Assembly (NCBI RefSeq): GCF_014649495.1
Contig: NZ_BMTD01000002.1
Span: 558,001-622,000, forward strand
Source: Streptomyces filipinensis
GTDB lineage: Bacteria; Actinomycetota; Actinomycetes; Streptomycetales; Streptomycetaceae
Direction: 5' to 3'
Length of the DNA: 64,000 nucleotides
The notes under the pieces were generated by a model that saw nothing but the letters and a program-made list of their open reading frames with translations, did not search any database and was not told the origin of the DNA. The stretch's first letter is position 1. Every line of letters begins with the position of its first letter. This document shows, in pieces, positions 8,673-17,649 of this stretch. The translations under genes and the position numbers were made by a program.

Positions 8673-11434
8673 GCGCCCACCCCCGCAAGGCTGTTGTCAT
8701 CACTCGTGCCACACCGGGTGGCAACACACCCGACCGAGCCGGGCCGGACCGGATCACGCTCGGCCGGGTCACTCTGCGCCAGGTCACTTTCGGCCGGGGC
8801 ACGCCTGGCCGGGTCACACTCGGCCCGGTCACGTCCGGGCGGGTCGCATTCGGCCGGGTCACGTCCGGGCGGGTCGCATTCGGCCGGGTCGTCCAGGCCG
8901 AGCAGCAGCCGCAGCACCGGCAGAACCGCGTCGGCGCGCGCGGTGTCGGCCTCGGGGGCGAAGCCGGGCGTCACGGCTCCGTGAGCGGCCCGGCCCGCCG
9001 CCCGGTCTCCGGGGCCCCGCCGGACCAGCTCGCCGAGCGTTCTGCGCACCCCGGGCTCATACGCCGCGAACGTGCGGCGCAGCAGCGGCAGTACGTCCGT
9101 GAACGCCTCCGCCGGCACCCCGGTCAGCCAGCTGTCCACCAGCCCGAGCAGCCGCTCGTCGTGCACCAGCAGCAGCCCGCCCCCGCCGCCGACGAAGCCT
9201 TCGATCCAGGCGGCGGCGTCGGCGGGCGGCGTCCCCGGCGACAGCGCGAGCCCCATCAGCCGCGCCGCCTCCTCGGACCGCAGCTCCCCCTCGTCCAGCA
9301 ACAACCGCACGGCCCGCCCCCGCAACACACCGGCCACGCTGTCTCGCGTCGACAGGGTCCGCAGCACGGCCCGCCATCGGTCCCGCAGATCGCCGCGGCC
9401 GGCTGCGCCGACGGCACGGCCAGTCGCGGCCGGGCCGTGGCCGTGGGCGGAGGAAGCCGAACCGCTGGGGTCGGTTCCGGTGGGCACACCGGCACCGGCA
9501 GCGGCACCGGTCAGGGTCTCGGTCAGCAACCCCACCGCCGTGTGCACGGCGTCCACATGGCCGCGCATCTCCTCCGCGGCATCGCTGTCGAGCGCGGCGC
9601 ACGCCGGAGGCAGGCCGACGAAGATGCGTTCGGCGAGGCCCGCCGCGACGCCGGCCAGCGCTTCCGTGTCGGTGCCGCGCACGTCGCCGTAGCGCAGGGA
9701 GCGGACCAGGGCGGGCAGGGCCTGGGCGAGATGGCCGACGTCCGCGTCGAGCGCCGCCCGGTCGGCGAGCACCCTCATGACCACGGGCAGGGCGCCGGGC
9801 AGACCGGCCAGCAGGCACTGCTCGGCCAGCGCGGTGACGTCGGCCAGCGTGCGCGCGGCCGTCGCGTCCGCCGCGGCCTTGGCCTGCGCCGCCGCCAGCA
9901 CGGTCGTCCCCCACCCGCCCGCCTCGGCGACCCGCACCGACAGCTCCGGCTCCCAGCGCAGCCGCCAGGTCTCCCGGAACGTGCCCGTGCTCCCCCGTGA
10001 CCGCGCGGGCTCGCCCCAGCCGACGCCGAGCAGCCGCAGCCGGTGCAGCAGCCTGCTGCGGCCGGCGTCGGTGTCGCCCCGCAGGTCCAGCTCCAGTTCG
10101 CGTTCCATCGCCTCCGGCTTGAGCCGCAGCGCACGCTGCTGCCGAGCCAGGTCGCGCTGCAGCGGCACCGCCGGCGCCGACTCCGGGACCTCGCCGAGGA
10201 CGTCCCCGACCACCAGCCGGTCGTGCACCAGCGCCAGCGGCACGTCCGAGCCGTCGCCCATCACCGCGCGCACGGCGTCGGTGGTCTCGGTCAGTCCGGG
10301 CAGCGGGCGGCCGCGCAGCGCCGCCAGGGTCTCGGCGAGCCGGACGGCCTCGATGACATGGGCCGAGGAGACGATCCGGTCCTCCTCGCGCAGCAGCCGC
10401 GCCACCTTGGTCAGCCATCGCTCGACCGGCCGGTCGGGGGCATGGAACAGATGGCCGTACCACCCCGGCGAGTCGATGCCCGCCCCGTACCCGCTGGACC
10501 GGGCGAGCCTGCGGTGTGTCCAGGGCACCCAGGTCAGGTCGGCCTTGACCTTGGGCAGCCCCTTCAGCAGGGCGCGGTCGGCGGCGACGGTGGTCTTCGC
10601 CCGCAGCGCGGGCACGTGCCAGGCCCCGCACACCACGGCCGTCCCGTCCCCGAACTCCTTGCGCGCCGCGCGCAGCCGGAGCCGCATGTGTGCCTCGCGG
10701 ACGAGGTCCCGGGAGTGCCCGCCGGCGCCGTACCGCTCGCGGAGTGCACCCATGGCGTCCTCCAGCGCGCGGAACGGGGCGAAGGGGTCCCGCTCCCCCG
10801 GGCCCCGGTGCTCGACGACGTCCTCCCACCAGCGTTCGGGATCGTCGTATCCGGCGGCCTCGGCGAGCACGGCGAGCGGATCGACACGGACCTGCTCGTC
10901 GTCGGCACGGGAGCCCTGCCCCTCCCCCGCCTCTGCCTTCTCTCCCCCTTCTCCCCGCTGCTGCTCGCTCTCCCCCCGCTTCTGCTCCCTTCTCTCCCCC
11001 CGAGGCTCCCTGTCCTCCCCCTGAGACTCCCCGTTCTCCTCCCGCGGCTCCCCCTTCTCCTCCCCCGGCTCCTCCTTCTCCTCCCACGCGAGCGTGTGTG
11101 TGGCCGGGAGGTCGATGAAGTGGGCGGGGACGTCGTGTTCGACGGCCCAGCGGATCGCCACCCATTCGGGACTGAACTCGGCGAACGGCCAGAACGCCGA
11201 GCGGCCTGGCTCGTCCACGGCATGGGCGAGCAGGGCGACCGGAGGCCGCAGGTCCGGGTCGGCGGCCAGCTGGATCAGCGCGTCGGCCTCGGGCGGCCCC
11301 TCGATCAGAACGGCGGTGGGCCGGGCGGCGTCCAGGGCGGTGCGCACCGCGCGGGCGGAGCCGGGGCCGTGGTGCCGCACACCCAGCAGGAGCGGCCCGG
11401 AGGTGTGGGCCTTGGGCCAGCGCGTGTCGTTCAC
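8669..11434 (-). CDS. DUF5682-type protein, second gene of the MoxR operon
   Basis: A 921-residue protein from a GTG at 11434 that overlaps the stop of the MoxR gene (GTGA). A frame running further upstream exists only because the preceding gene is open in that phase. The N-terminal part carries GVRHHGPGS (residues 18-26), IEGPPE (44-49) and CGAWHVPAL with His273; these resemble the GxxH-type motifs of the TraB/TIKI/EreA hydrolase superfamily (inference). Residues ~118-176 are a highly charged Glu/Lys/Arg-rich insert. The remaining ~550 residues are helical and Leu-rich. The tail has five 10-residue repeats. Both neighbours are translationally coupled to it, so the three proteins probably form one complex. 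Confidence 0.8.
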   Translation of the reverse strand: MNDTRWPKAHTSGPLLLGVRHHGPGSARAVRTALDAARPTAVLIEGPPEADALIQLAADPDLRPPVALLAHAVDEPGRSAFWPFAEFSPEWVAIRWAVEHDVPAHFIDLPATHTLAWEEKEEPGEEKGEPREENGESQGEDREPRGERREQKRGESEQQRGEGGEKAEAGEGQGSRADDEQVRVDPLAVLAEAAGYDDPERWWEDVVEHRGPGERDPFAPFRALEDAMGALRERYGAGGHSRDLVREAHMRLRLRAARKEFGDGTAVVCGAWHVPALRAKTTVAADRALLKGLPKVKADLTWVPWTHRRLARSSGYGAGIDSPGWYGHLFHAPDRPVERWLTKVARLLREEDRIVSSAHVIEAVRLAETLAALRGRPLPGLTETTDAVRAVMGDGSDVPLALVHDRLVVGDVLGEVPESAPAVPLQRDLARQQRALRLKPEAMERELELDLRGDTDAGRSRLLHRLRLLGVGWGEPARSRGSTGTFRETWRLRWEPELSVRVAEAGGWGTTVLAAAQAKAAADATAARTLADVTALAEQCLLAGLPGALPVVMRVLADRAALDADVGHLAQALPALVRSLRYGDVRGTDTEALAGVAAGLAERIFVGLPPACAALDSDAAEEMRGHVDAVHTAVGLLTETLTGAAAGAGVPTGTDPSGSASSAHGHGPAATGRAVGAAGRGDLRDRWRAVLRTLSTRDSVAGVLRGRAVRLLLDEGELRSEEAARLMGLALSPGTPPADAAAWIEGFVGGGGGLLLVHDERLLGLVDSWLTGVPAEAFTDVLPLLRRTFAAYEPGVRRTLGELVRRGPGDRAAGRAAHGAVTPGFAPEADTARADAVLPVLRLLLGLDDPAECDPPGRDPAECDPPGRDRAECDPARRAPAESDLAQSDPAERDPVRPGSVGCVATRCGTSDDNSLAGVGA
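8738..8887 (-). repeat. Five 30-bp coding repeats at the 3' end of the DUF5682 gene
   Basis: They encode residues 850-899 as five units of ten residues. The first two are identical (PAECDPPGRD); the next three are degenerate (RAECDPARRA, PAESDLAQSD, PAERDPVRPG). Copy number may vary between strains. Confidence 0.8.
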
Positions 11435-12591
11435 GCGCTCACCTCCCGGCACGCGCGGTAGAAGTCCGTCCAGCCCGCGCGCTCGCGGACGACGGTCTCC
11501 AGGTACTCCTGCCAGATGACCTTGTCTGCCGCGGGGTCGCGCACCACGGCTCCGAGGATGCCGGCGGCGACATCGCCCGGGCGCAGCACACCGTCGCCGA
11601 AGTGGGTGGACAGGGCCAGGCCGTTGGTGACGACGGAGATCGCCTCGGCCGTGGACAGCGTGCCGCTGGGCGACTTCACCTTGGTGCGGCCGTCGGCGGT
11701 GATGCCGTCGCGCAGCTCCCGGAAGACGGTCACCACCCGGCGGATCTCCTCGATGCCGTCGGGCGCGGCCGGCAGGTCGAGGGAGCGGCCGATCTGCTCG
11801 ACCCGGCGGGTGACGATGTCGACCTCGGCGTCGGCGCTCTCCGGCAGCGGCAGGACCACGGTGTTGAAGCGGCGGCGCAGCGCGCTGGAGAGGTCGTTGA
11901 CGCCTCTGTCCCGGTCGTTGGCGGTGGCGATGAGGTTGAACCCGCGGACCGCCTGGACCTCCTGGCCCAACTCCGGGACGGGCAGCGTCTTCTCGGACAG
12001 GATCGTGATCAGCGTGTCCTGCACATCGGCCGGGATGCGGGTCAGTTCCTCCACGCGGGCCGTCATGCCCTCGGCCATGGCACGCATCACGGGGCTGGGA
12101 ACGAGGGCGTCGCGGCTGGGGCCGTGCGCGAGCAGCTGCGCGTAGTTCCAGCCGTAGCGGATCGCCTCCTCCGGCGTGCCGGCCGTGCCCTGCACCAGCA
12201 GGGTGGAGTCGCCGCTGACCGCCGCCGCCAGGTGCTCCGACACCCAGGTCTTCGCGGTGCCGGGCACACCGAGCAGCAGCAGGGCGCGATCGGTGGCGAG
12301 CGTGGTGACGGCGACCTCGATGATCCGGCGCGGGCCGACGTACTTGGGGGTGATCACCGTGCCGTCCGGCAGGGTGCCGCCGAGCAGATACGTCGCCACC
12401 GCCCACGGCGACAGCTTCCAGCGGGCCGGGCGGGGGCGGTCGTCCTGCGCGGCGAGCGCGGAGAGTTCGGCGGCGAAGGCGTTCTCGGCGTGCGGGCGCA
12501 GCACCTCGGCGCTCGTGTCGTGGCTCGGTGGTGCGGTGGTCGGTCGCACGGACGTAGGCGCAGACGTGGCAGAAGCAGACATGGCGGACAT
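11431..12591 (-). CDS. MoxR-family AAA+ ATPase, first gene of the leftward arm
   Basis: A 386-residue AAA+ protein. Walker A is GVPGTAKT at residues 108-115. The stretch VQDTLITILSEKTLPVPELG corresponds to the Walker B/H2-insert region of MoxR ATPases, sensor 1 is LIATANDRDRGVN, and the arginine-rich ALRRRFNTVVLPLP follows. I place the start at ATG 12591, behind GGAGGGG with 9-nt spacing. A TTG at 12657 lies inside the promoter element, so that longer version is unlikely. MoxR ATPases act as chaperones with VWA partners, and the VWA gene is two genes downstream. The DNA-damage-type promoter at 12635-12657 predicts induction by genotoxic stress. Confidence 0.88.
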   Translation of the reverse strand: MSAMSASATSAPTSVRPTTAPPSHDTSAEVLRPHAENAFAAELSALAAQDDRPRPARWKLSPWAVATYLLGGTLPDGTVITPKYVGPRRIIEVAVTTLATDRALLLLGVPGTAKTWVSEHLAAAVSGDSTLLVQGTAGTPEEAIRYGWNYAQLLAHGPSRDALVPSPVMRAMAEGMTARVEELTRIPADVQDTLITILSEKTLPVPELGQEVQAVRGFNLIATANDRDRGVNDLSSALRRRFNTVVLPLPESADAEVDIVTRRVEQIGRSLDLPAAPDGIEEIRRVVTVFRELRDGITADGRTKVKSPSGTLSTAEAISVVTNGLALSTHFGDGVLRPGDVAAGILGAVVRDPAADKVIWQEYLETVVRERAGWTDFYRACREVSA

Positions 12592-12634
12592 GGCTGAGGC
12601 CCCCTCCAGCTCGGCCGGTTCGGTTCTGGCATCC

Positions 12635-12657
12635 ACCGTGCACCACGCCACTGACAA
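12635..12657 (-). promoter_or_regulatory. RecA-NDp (PafBC-type) promoter for the MoxR operon
   Basis: Read leftward: TTGTCAGTG, 8 nt, then CACGGT. The published DNA-damage consensus is TTGTCRGTG-N8-TAnnnT. The upstream element and spacing match exactly; the -10 has C for the first T. The predicted transcript starts near 12628, leaving a short leader with the GGAGGGG site before ATG 12591. Confidence 0.65.
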
Positions 12658-12703
12658 TCGCTCTGACCTGCACAGACTCCAGCGACGGAGCGATTGTCAG
12701 TGG
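12648..12703. repeat. 16-bp perfect inverted repeat between divergent operons
   Basis: CCACTGACAATCGCTC (12648-12663) is the exact reverse complement of GAGCGATTGTCAGTGG (12688-12703); the spacer is 24 nt. Each arm contains one copy of the TTGTCAGTG element, facing outward toward its own operon, so the symmetry extends 4-7 bp beyond the promoter element itself. Confidence 0.95.
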
Positions 12704-12716
12704 CGGGACCTACCGT
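12694..12716 (+). promoter_or_regulatory. RecA-NDp (PafBC-type) promoter for the SWIM gene
   Basis: TTGTCAGTG (12694-12702), 8 nt, then TACCGT (12711-12716) is a perfect match to TTGTCRGTG-N8-TAnnnT. The ATG at 12724 is 7 nt past the -10 box, and no ribosome binding site is present, so the mRNA is probably leaderless. Confidence 0.85.
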
Positions 12717-12723
12717 CGGTGGC

Positions 12724-14079
12724 ATGACTGAGCAGGGGGTGCGCTGGACCGCGGAGCAGGTGCTGGCACTGGCGCCTGACGCCGCGTCACGCACAGCGGG
12801 CGGAAAGCTCGGCACGGCCGGTCCGTGGTCCGAGGCGGGAAGCGGAGAGGGGACGGTGTGGGGGCTGTGCAAGGGCAGCGGCAGCAGGCCCTATCAGACG
12901 GTGGTCGATCTCGCCGACGCGGCTGGTCCGGCATACAAGTGCAGTTGTCCGAGCCGTAAGTTCCCGTGCAAGCACGCGCTCGGGCTGCTCCTGCTGTGGT
13001 CCGGCGACGACGGCTCGGTGGCGCCGTCCGCCGAGCCGCCGGACTGGGCCGATCAGTGGCTCGCGGGCAGACGCAGGCGGGCCGAGAGCAAGCAGGACCG
13101 GAGTGAAGGGGGGTCCGCGAGCGGATCCGCCGATCCCGAGGCGGCGCGGCGGCGGGCCGAGCGCCGGGCCGAGCGGGTCACCGCGGGCGCGACGGAGCTG
13201 GAGCAGCGGCTCGCGGATCTGCTGCGCGGCGGCCTGGCCGCGGCCGAGCAGGCGGGGTACGGCCTGTGGGACGAGACGGCGGCCCGCATGGTCGACGCGC
13301 AGGCGCCGGGACTGGCGGCGCGCGTACGGGAGTTGGGGGCGATCCCGGCGTCCGGGGCGGGCTGGCCGGCCCGGCTGCTGGAGGAGTGCGCGCTGCTGCA
13401 CCTGCTCGATCAGGGCTGGTTGGGCCGCGACCGGCTGCCGGACGCCCTCGCGGCCACGATCCGCGCCCGGCTGGGCCTGCCCGCCACGGCGGAGGGTGCG
13501 CCGGTCCGCGACCGCTGGCTGGTCCTCGCCCAGTACGACACGGTGGACCCCAAACTGACGACCCGCCGGATATGGCTGCACGGCGCCGCTTCGGGCCACA
13601 CCCGGCTGCTGTTGTCCTACGGCGCGGCCGGCCGGGCTCCGGAGCTGTCGCTGCCGGTCGGCCTGGCCCTGGACGCGGAGCTGTCCGCCTATCCCGGCGC
13701 CGGCCAGCCGCGGTCGGCCCTGGGCGAGCGGCACACCCCGCCCGCACCGGCCGCGTTCCGCCCGCCGGGCACGACCACGGCCGAGGCGGCGGCCAGTTAC
13801 GGCGAGGCGCTGCGGGACGACCCCTGGCTGGAGTCGGTCCCGGTGACGCTGACCCGGGTGATACCGGTCCCGGACGGTGACCTGTGGCAGCTGGCCGACG
13901 CCGACGCGGACTCCGCTCTGCCGCTGACCCGGGCCGCCCGCTCCCGTCCCGGACTGTGGCGGCTGGTCGCCCTGTCCGGCGGCGGTCCGGTCACGGTCTT
14001 CGGCGAGTGCGGCCATCGCGGTTTCACGCCGCTCACGGCCTGGCCGGAGGGCACGGACGAGGCGGTGCCCCTGTGCTGA
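12724..14079 (+). CDS. SWIM zinc-finger protein, first gene of the rightward arm
   Basis: A 451-residue protein with a SWIM zinc finger near the N-terminus: Cys73-x-Cys75, then Cys82-x-His84 in YKCSCPSRKFPCKHALGLLL. SWIM fingers bind DNA or protein in transposases, SWI2/SNF2 proteins and recombination (Shu2/SWS1) factors. Residues ~110-150 are charged and likely coiled. The C-terminal ~280 residues are unrecognised. The ATG at 12724 sits where the transcript is predicted to start; a TTG at 12694 lies inside the promoter and is rejected. It is followed by the DUF5691 gene after 118 nt. SWIM, DUF5691, MoxR, DUF5682 and VWA genes recur together in actinobacteria (from memory). Confidence 0.85.
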   Translation: MTEQGVRWTAEQVLALAPDAASRTAGGKLGTAGPWSEAGSGEGTVWGLCKGSGSRPYQTVVDLADAAGPAYKCSCPSRKFPCKHALGLLLLWSGDDGSVAPSAEPPDWADQWLAGRRRRAESKQDRSEGGSASGSADPEAARRRAERRAERVTAGATELEQRLADLLRGGLAAAEQAGYGLWDETAARMVDAQAPGLAARVRELGAIPASGAGWPARLLEECALLHLLDQGWLGRDRLPDALAATIRARLGLPATAEGAPVRDRWLVLAQYDTVDPKLTTRRIWLHGAASGHTRLLLSYGAAGRAPELSLPVGLALDAELSAYPGAGQPRSALGERHTPPAPAAFRPPGTTTAEAAASYGEALRDDPWLESVPVTLTRVIPVPDGDLWQLADADADSALPLTRAARSRPGLWRLVALSGGGPVTVFGECGHRGFTPLTAWPEGTDEAVPLC

Positions 14080-14197
14080 CCGTCCGCCGGGAAGACGCCC
14101 GCGCCGGTGGGACGCGGACGGCGGGGACACCTCTCGGGCACACCCGGACCTGCACCCCGCACCAGCAGCCCACAGCCACACGCAGGGAAGGGACGCG

Positions 14198-15948
14198 ATG
14201 AACGGGACGACTTCGACCGACGGCGCCACCGCGGCCGCCGCGAGCTCCTGGGAAGACCTGGTCACCACCGCTCTCCTCGGCACCGACCGGCGCCCGCCGG
14301 CGGACCGCGGGTCCGGCCGCCAGGCCCCCTTGGCGCTGCTGGACGAGGCCGCCATGGCGACCGTACGGCGGCGGGCCGGGCTGCGGCCCGCCCGGGTGAC
14401 CCGCCGGCCGGAACGGGCGCCCGAGGATCCCCGCCCGGTGCTGCCCGCCGCGGCGGCCCGCCGGCTCGCCACGCTGCTGGCCGACCGTTCCGGCGGCGGG
14501 ACCGGTGGCCGCCGGGGCAGTTCCCCGGACCTCATGGAACTGCTCCCCCAGTGGCTCGCGGCGGCCAACGCACACGGGTACGCGGCACCTCCGCAGGCGC
14601 TTCCCGCCCTGCTCGACGCGGCCCGGGGCCGTACGGACCTGCGCCCGGCGGCGCTGGAGTTCGCGGGCCCGCGGGCGCTGTGGCTGGCCCGGCTGAACGC
14701 GGACTGGCGCTTCGCCCTGCGCGCCACCCCCGGCCGCGGTGCCGCGCTGCCCGACCCCAAGGACGCCGAGGCGGTGCTACGGCTGTGGCAGGAAGGGCTG
14801 TTCGCCGAGCGGGTGGCCCTGCTGGGCGTGCTGCGCGCCGGTACGCCCGAGCTCGCGCGCGAGCTGCTGGCCTCGACCTGGGCCACGGAGCGGGCGGAGG
14901 ACCGGCTGATGTTCCTCGACTCGCTGCGCACGGGCCTGTCCGCCGCGGACGAGGCGTTCCTGGAGCAGGCGTTGGCCGACCGCAGCCGTAATGTGCGGAC
15001 GACGGCCGCGGAGCTTCTGTCGGCGCTGCCCGCTTCGGCGCTCGCCGCGCGCATGGCCGTACGGGCCGCGGCCTGCGTGGCCCTCGACCGCACGGGCAAC
15101 GCCCCGGCGATCGCGGTGGAGGCGCCGTTCGAGTGCGACTCCGGTATGGAGCGTGACGGTGTGGCCGCCACACCTCCCGCAGGCAGAGGGGAACGCTCAT
15201 GGTGGTTGGGGCAGTTGGTGGAGGCGGCTCCGCTCGGCGTCTGGCGGGAGCGGCTCGGCGGGCGGACGGCACGGGAGATCGTGGCGCTGCCGGTGACGGA
15301 CGGCTGGCAGGGCGAACTGCACGCGGCCTGGTGCCGGGCCGCGGTGCGGCAGCGGGACGCCGAGTGGTCGAGGGCGCTGCTCGGCTCGCCGTCGGCGCCG
15401 GAGGCCGGAGGTCCGGGCGCGGTGTCCCTGGCCGAGCGTGCGAAGCTGCTGGCCGCCCTGGAGCCGGCGGAACGGGCCGGATGGGTGGCGGGGTTCATCG
15501 CGACACACGGTCTGTCGGAGGCGTTCCAGCTGCTCGGGGTGTGCGCCGTGCCCTGGGCGGCGCCGCTGGGCCGGGCGGTCGTGGACGCGCTGAACATCGC
15601 GCGGGACGCGGGCAGTTACCCGTGGAGCTTCAGTGGCGTGATGGGCCTGACGGAACGCTGCCTGGAACCCGCGGAGGCCGGCCGTCTGGAGGCGCTGCTG
15701 GCGATACCCGACGAACGGGAGGACGCCGCGCCCGGGGCCGGGGGGTACTGGGCGGAGGCGTTCCAGCGGCTGGTGACCACGCTGCGGCTGCGGGCGGAGA
15801 TGGCCCGCGAGTTGGCCCCCGTGAGCCCCGTCAGCCCGTCCGGCGGTGCCGCCTGTGGTGGTGTTCGGGAGCACGGCGGCCAGGCCTGCCGGGCGTCTGG
15901 GGGCGGTGTCCCCGAGGACACCGGACCCCGCTCACCGCAACCGCCGGC

Positions 15949-15973
<25 letters not shown>
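14198..15973 (+). CDS. DUF5691-type helical-repeat protein, second gene of the rightward arm
   Basis: A 591-residue Leu/Ala-rich protein with many amphipathic helices resembling HEAT-type repeats (for example [20 protein letters not shown] and [20 protein letters not shown]). This suggests a scaffold rather than an enzyme. The start is ATG 14198, with GGGAAGGGA about 6 nt upstream. It follows the SWIM gene on the same strand. Its last ~70 residues are Pro/Gly-rich and its stop overlaps the convergent icmB gene by 25 bases. Its role is unknown; by context it is a component of the MoxR/VWA module. Confidence 0.78.
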
Positions 15974-16371
<398 letters not shown>

Positions 16372-16393
16372 CACTGCCTCCATCAAACGACCC

Positions 16394-16411
16394 CGGAAGC
16401 GATCGCTTCCG
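16394..16411. promoter_or_regulatory. 18-bp perfect palindrome, candidate operator of icmB
   Basis: CGGAAGCGATCGCTTCCG is self-complementary with no spacer. It is 23 bases upstream of the icmB start, where a repressor of the TetR type would bind. No other copy is noticed in the window. Confidence 0.55.
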
Positions 16412-16595
16412 TCCGTAACGACAAGTACCGCACTTTTGGCGCGTTCCGCCACCCGTCGCGAAGTGAACGAACGTTATCTCCAGCATCCCGCAACCGGCAG
16501 TTTTACGGTGCGCAGCGAGGGGGAAATCACATGGTGGGACATGAGGGCACACGGGGGATCGAGCCGTCCTCCGGCGTGCCGACAGGAGGTCGGCC

Positions 16596-17447
16596 ATGAA
16601 GGTCACCGGGGTACTGCCGCTCTTCCTCCCGTTCTGCCGCCGCCTGTGGCCCGGCAGACTGGCCGGACTCTCGGTGGCGCTGCTGAAGGCGACCGCCCTG
16701 GAGGCCGCGATCCTGACCGGCCATCTCCTGCTGTACCCCACCGGCCTCACCCAGGAACGCCACTGGCCCGCTCCGCCCACCCAGGACGGCACCGCCCAGC
16801 TCCCGGTCCGGTCCGGCCCACCGGTGGTGCTGCTGCACGGCTTCATCGACAACCGTTCGGTGTTCGTGCTGCTGCGCCGCAACCTCGCCCAGCACGGCAG
16901 CCAGCGCGTCCTCTCCCTCAACTACTCCCCGCTGACCTGTGACATCCGTGCGGCCGCCGAGCTGCTCGGCCGGCACGTCGAGGAGATCTGCGAGCGCACC
17001 GGCAGCGACCGGGTCGACATCGTGGGGCACAGCCTCGGCGGGCTCATCGCCCGCTACTACGTGCAGTGCCTCGGCGGCGACCTGCGGGTGCGCACGCTCG
17101 TCACGCTGGGTACGCCGCATGCGGGGACCAGCGCGGCGCCGCTGGCCGACGCCCATCCGATCGTGCGGCAGATGCGGCCCGGTTCGGGGGTCATCGAGGA
17201 GCTGGCCCGGCCGGCGCCCGGATGCCGCACCCGGTTCGTCAGCTTCTGGAGCGACCTGGACTCCGTGATGGTCCCGCTGGAGACGGCCTGCATCGAGCAC
17301 CCCGACCTCGACGCGGAGAACATCCGCGTGACCGGCATCGGGCATCTCGCCCTGCCCGTACACCCCGCCGTCGCGGCCGGGATACGCGCGGCGCTCGACA
17401 CCCCGCACCAGGGGGACCGGGTCGACGACGGTCTGACGGTGGCGTGA
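16596..17447 (+). CDS. Alpha/beta-hydrolase, triacylglycerol lipase type
   Basis: A 283-residue esterase/lipase. The nucleophile elbow is GHSLGG with Ser146. The oxyanion HG pair is in VVLLHGFIDN (~residues 77-86). The likely acid is in the WSDLDSVMVP stretch and the catalytic His in GIGHLALP. A hydrophobic N-terminal stretch (residues ~22-48) may be a signal anchor, placing the enzyme at or outside the membrane. AGGAGG lies 7 nt upstream of the ATG. It resembles the lipase/PGAP1-like group; the substrate cannot be read from the sequence. Confidence 0.82.
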   Translation: MKVTGVLPLFLPFCRRLWPGRLAGLSVALLKATALEAAILTGHLLLYPTGLTQERHWPAPPTQDGTAQLPVRSGPPVVLLHGFIDNRSVFVLLRRNLAQHGSQRVLSLNYSPLTCDIRAAAELLGRHVEEICERTGSDRVDIVGHSLGGLIARYYVQCLGGDLRVRTLVTLGTPHAGTSAAPLADAHPIVRQMRPGSGVIEELARPAPGCRTRFVSFWSDLDSVMVPLETACIEHPDLDAENIRVTGIGHLALPVHPAVAAGIRAALDTPHQGDRVDDGLTVA

Positions 17448-17452
17448 CGTAC

Positions 17453-17471
17453 AGGTGACGAACAGTCACCT
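17453..17471. terminator. Short hairpin after the lipase gene
   Basis: AGGTGAC (17453-17459) pairs with GTCACCT (17465-17471) around a 5-nt loop, six bases past the lipase stop. Confidence 0.4.
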
Positions 17472-17571
17472 CACATCGAACACCAATCGAACTCTCGGCC
17501 AAACTCGTATCCGGCACCCCCCGAAACACCGCCGAATGCCCGTTTCCCCTGCACGCGAACCCAGCTGAAGA

Positions 17572-17601
17572 TTGTCGCGCCCAGGTACCGGCGGGTACAG
17601 T
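17572..17601 (+). promoter_or_regulatory. Candidate promoter for the M23 peptidase
   Basis: TTGTCG (17572-17577), 18-nt spacer, TACAGT (17596-17601). The spacing suits a primary-sigma-factor promoter and the GTG start is 48 bases downstream. Confidence 0.5.
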
Positions 17602-17649
17602 CGCCGCACTGCTCTGGCAGCCCCTGTTGTCGAGGCGAAAGAGAAGTTG

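Noticed and set aside
17453-17471. The hairpin after the lipase as a second Crp site
   Set aside because: Spacing is GTG-N7-GTCAC, one base too long; it is better read as a short terminator.
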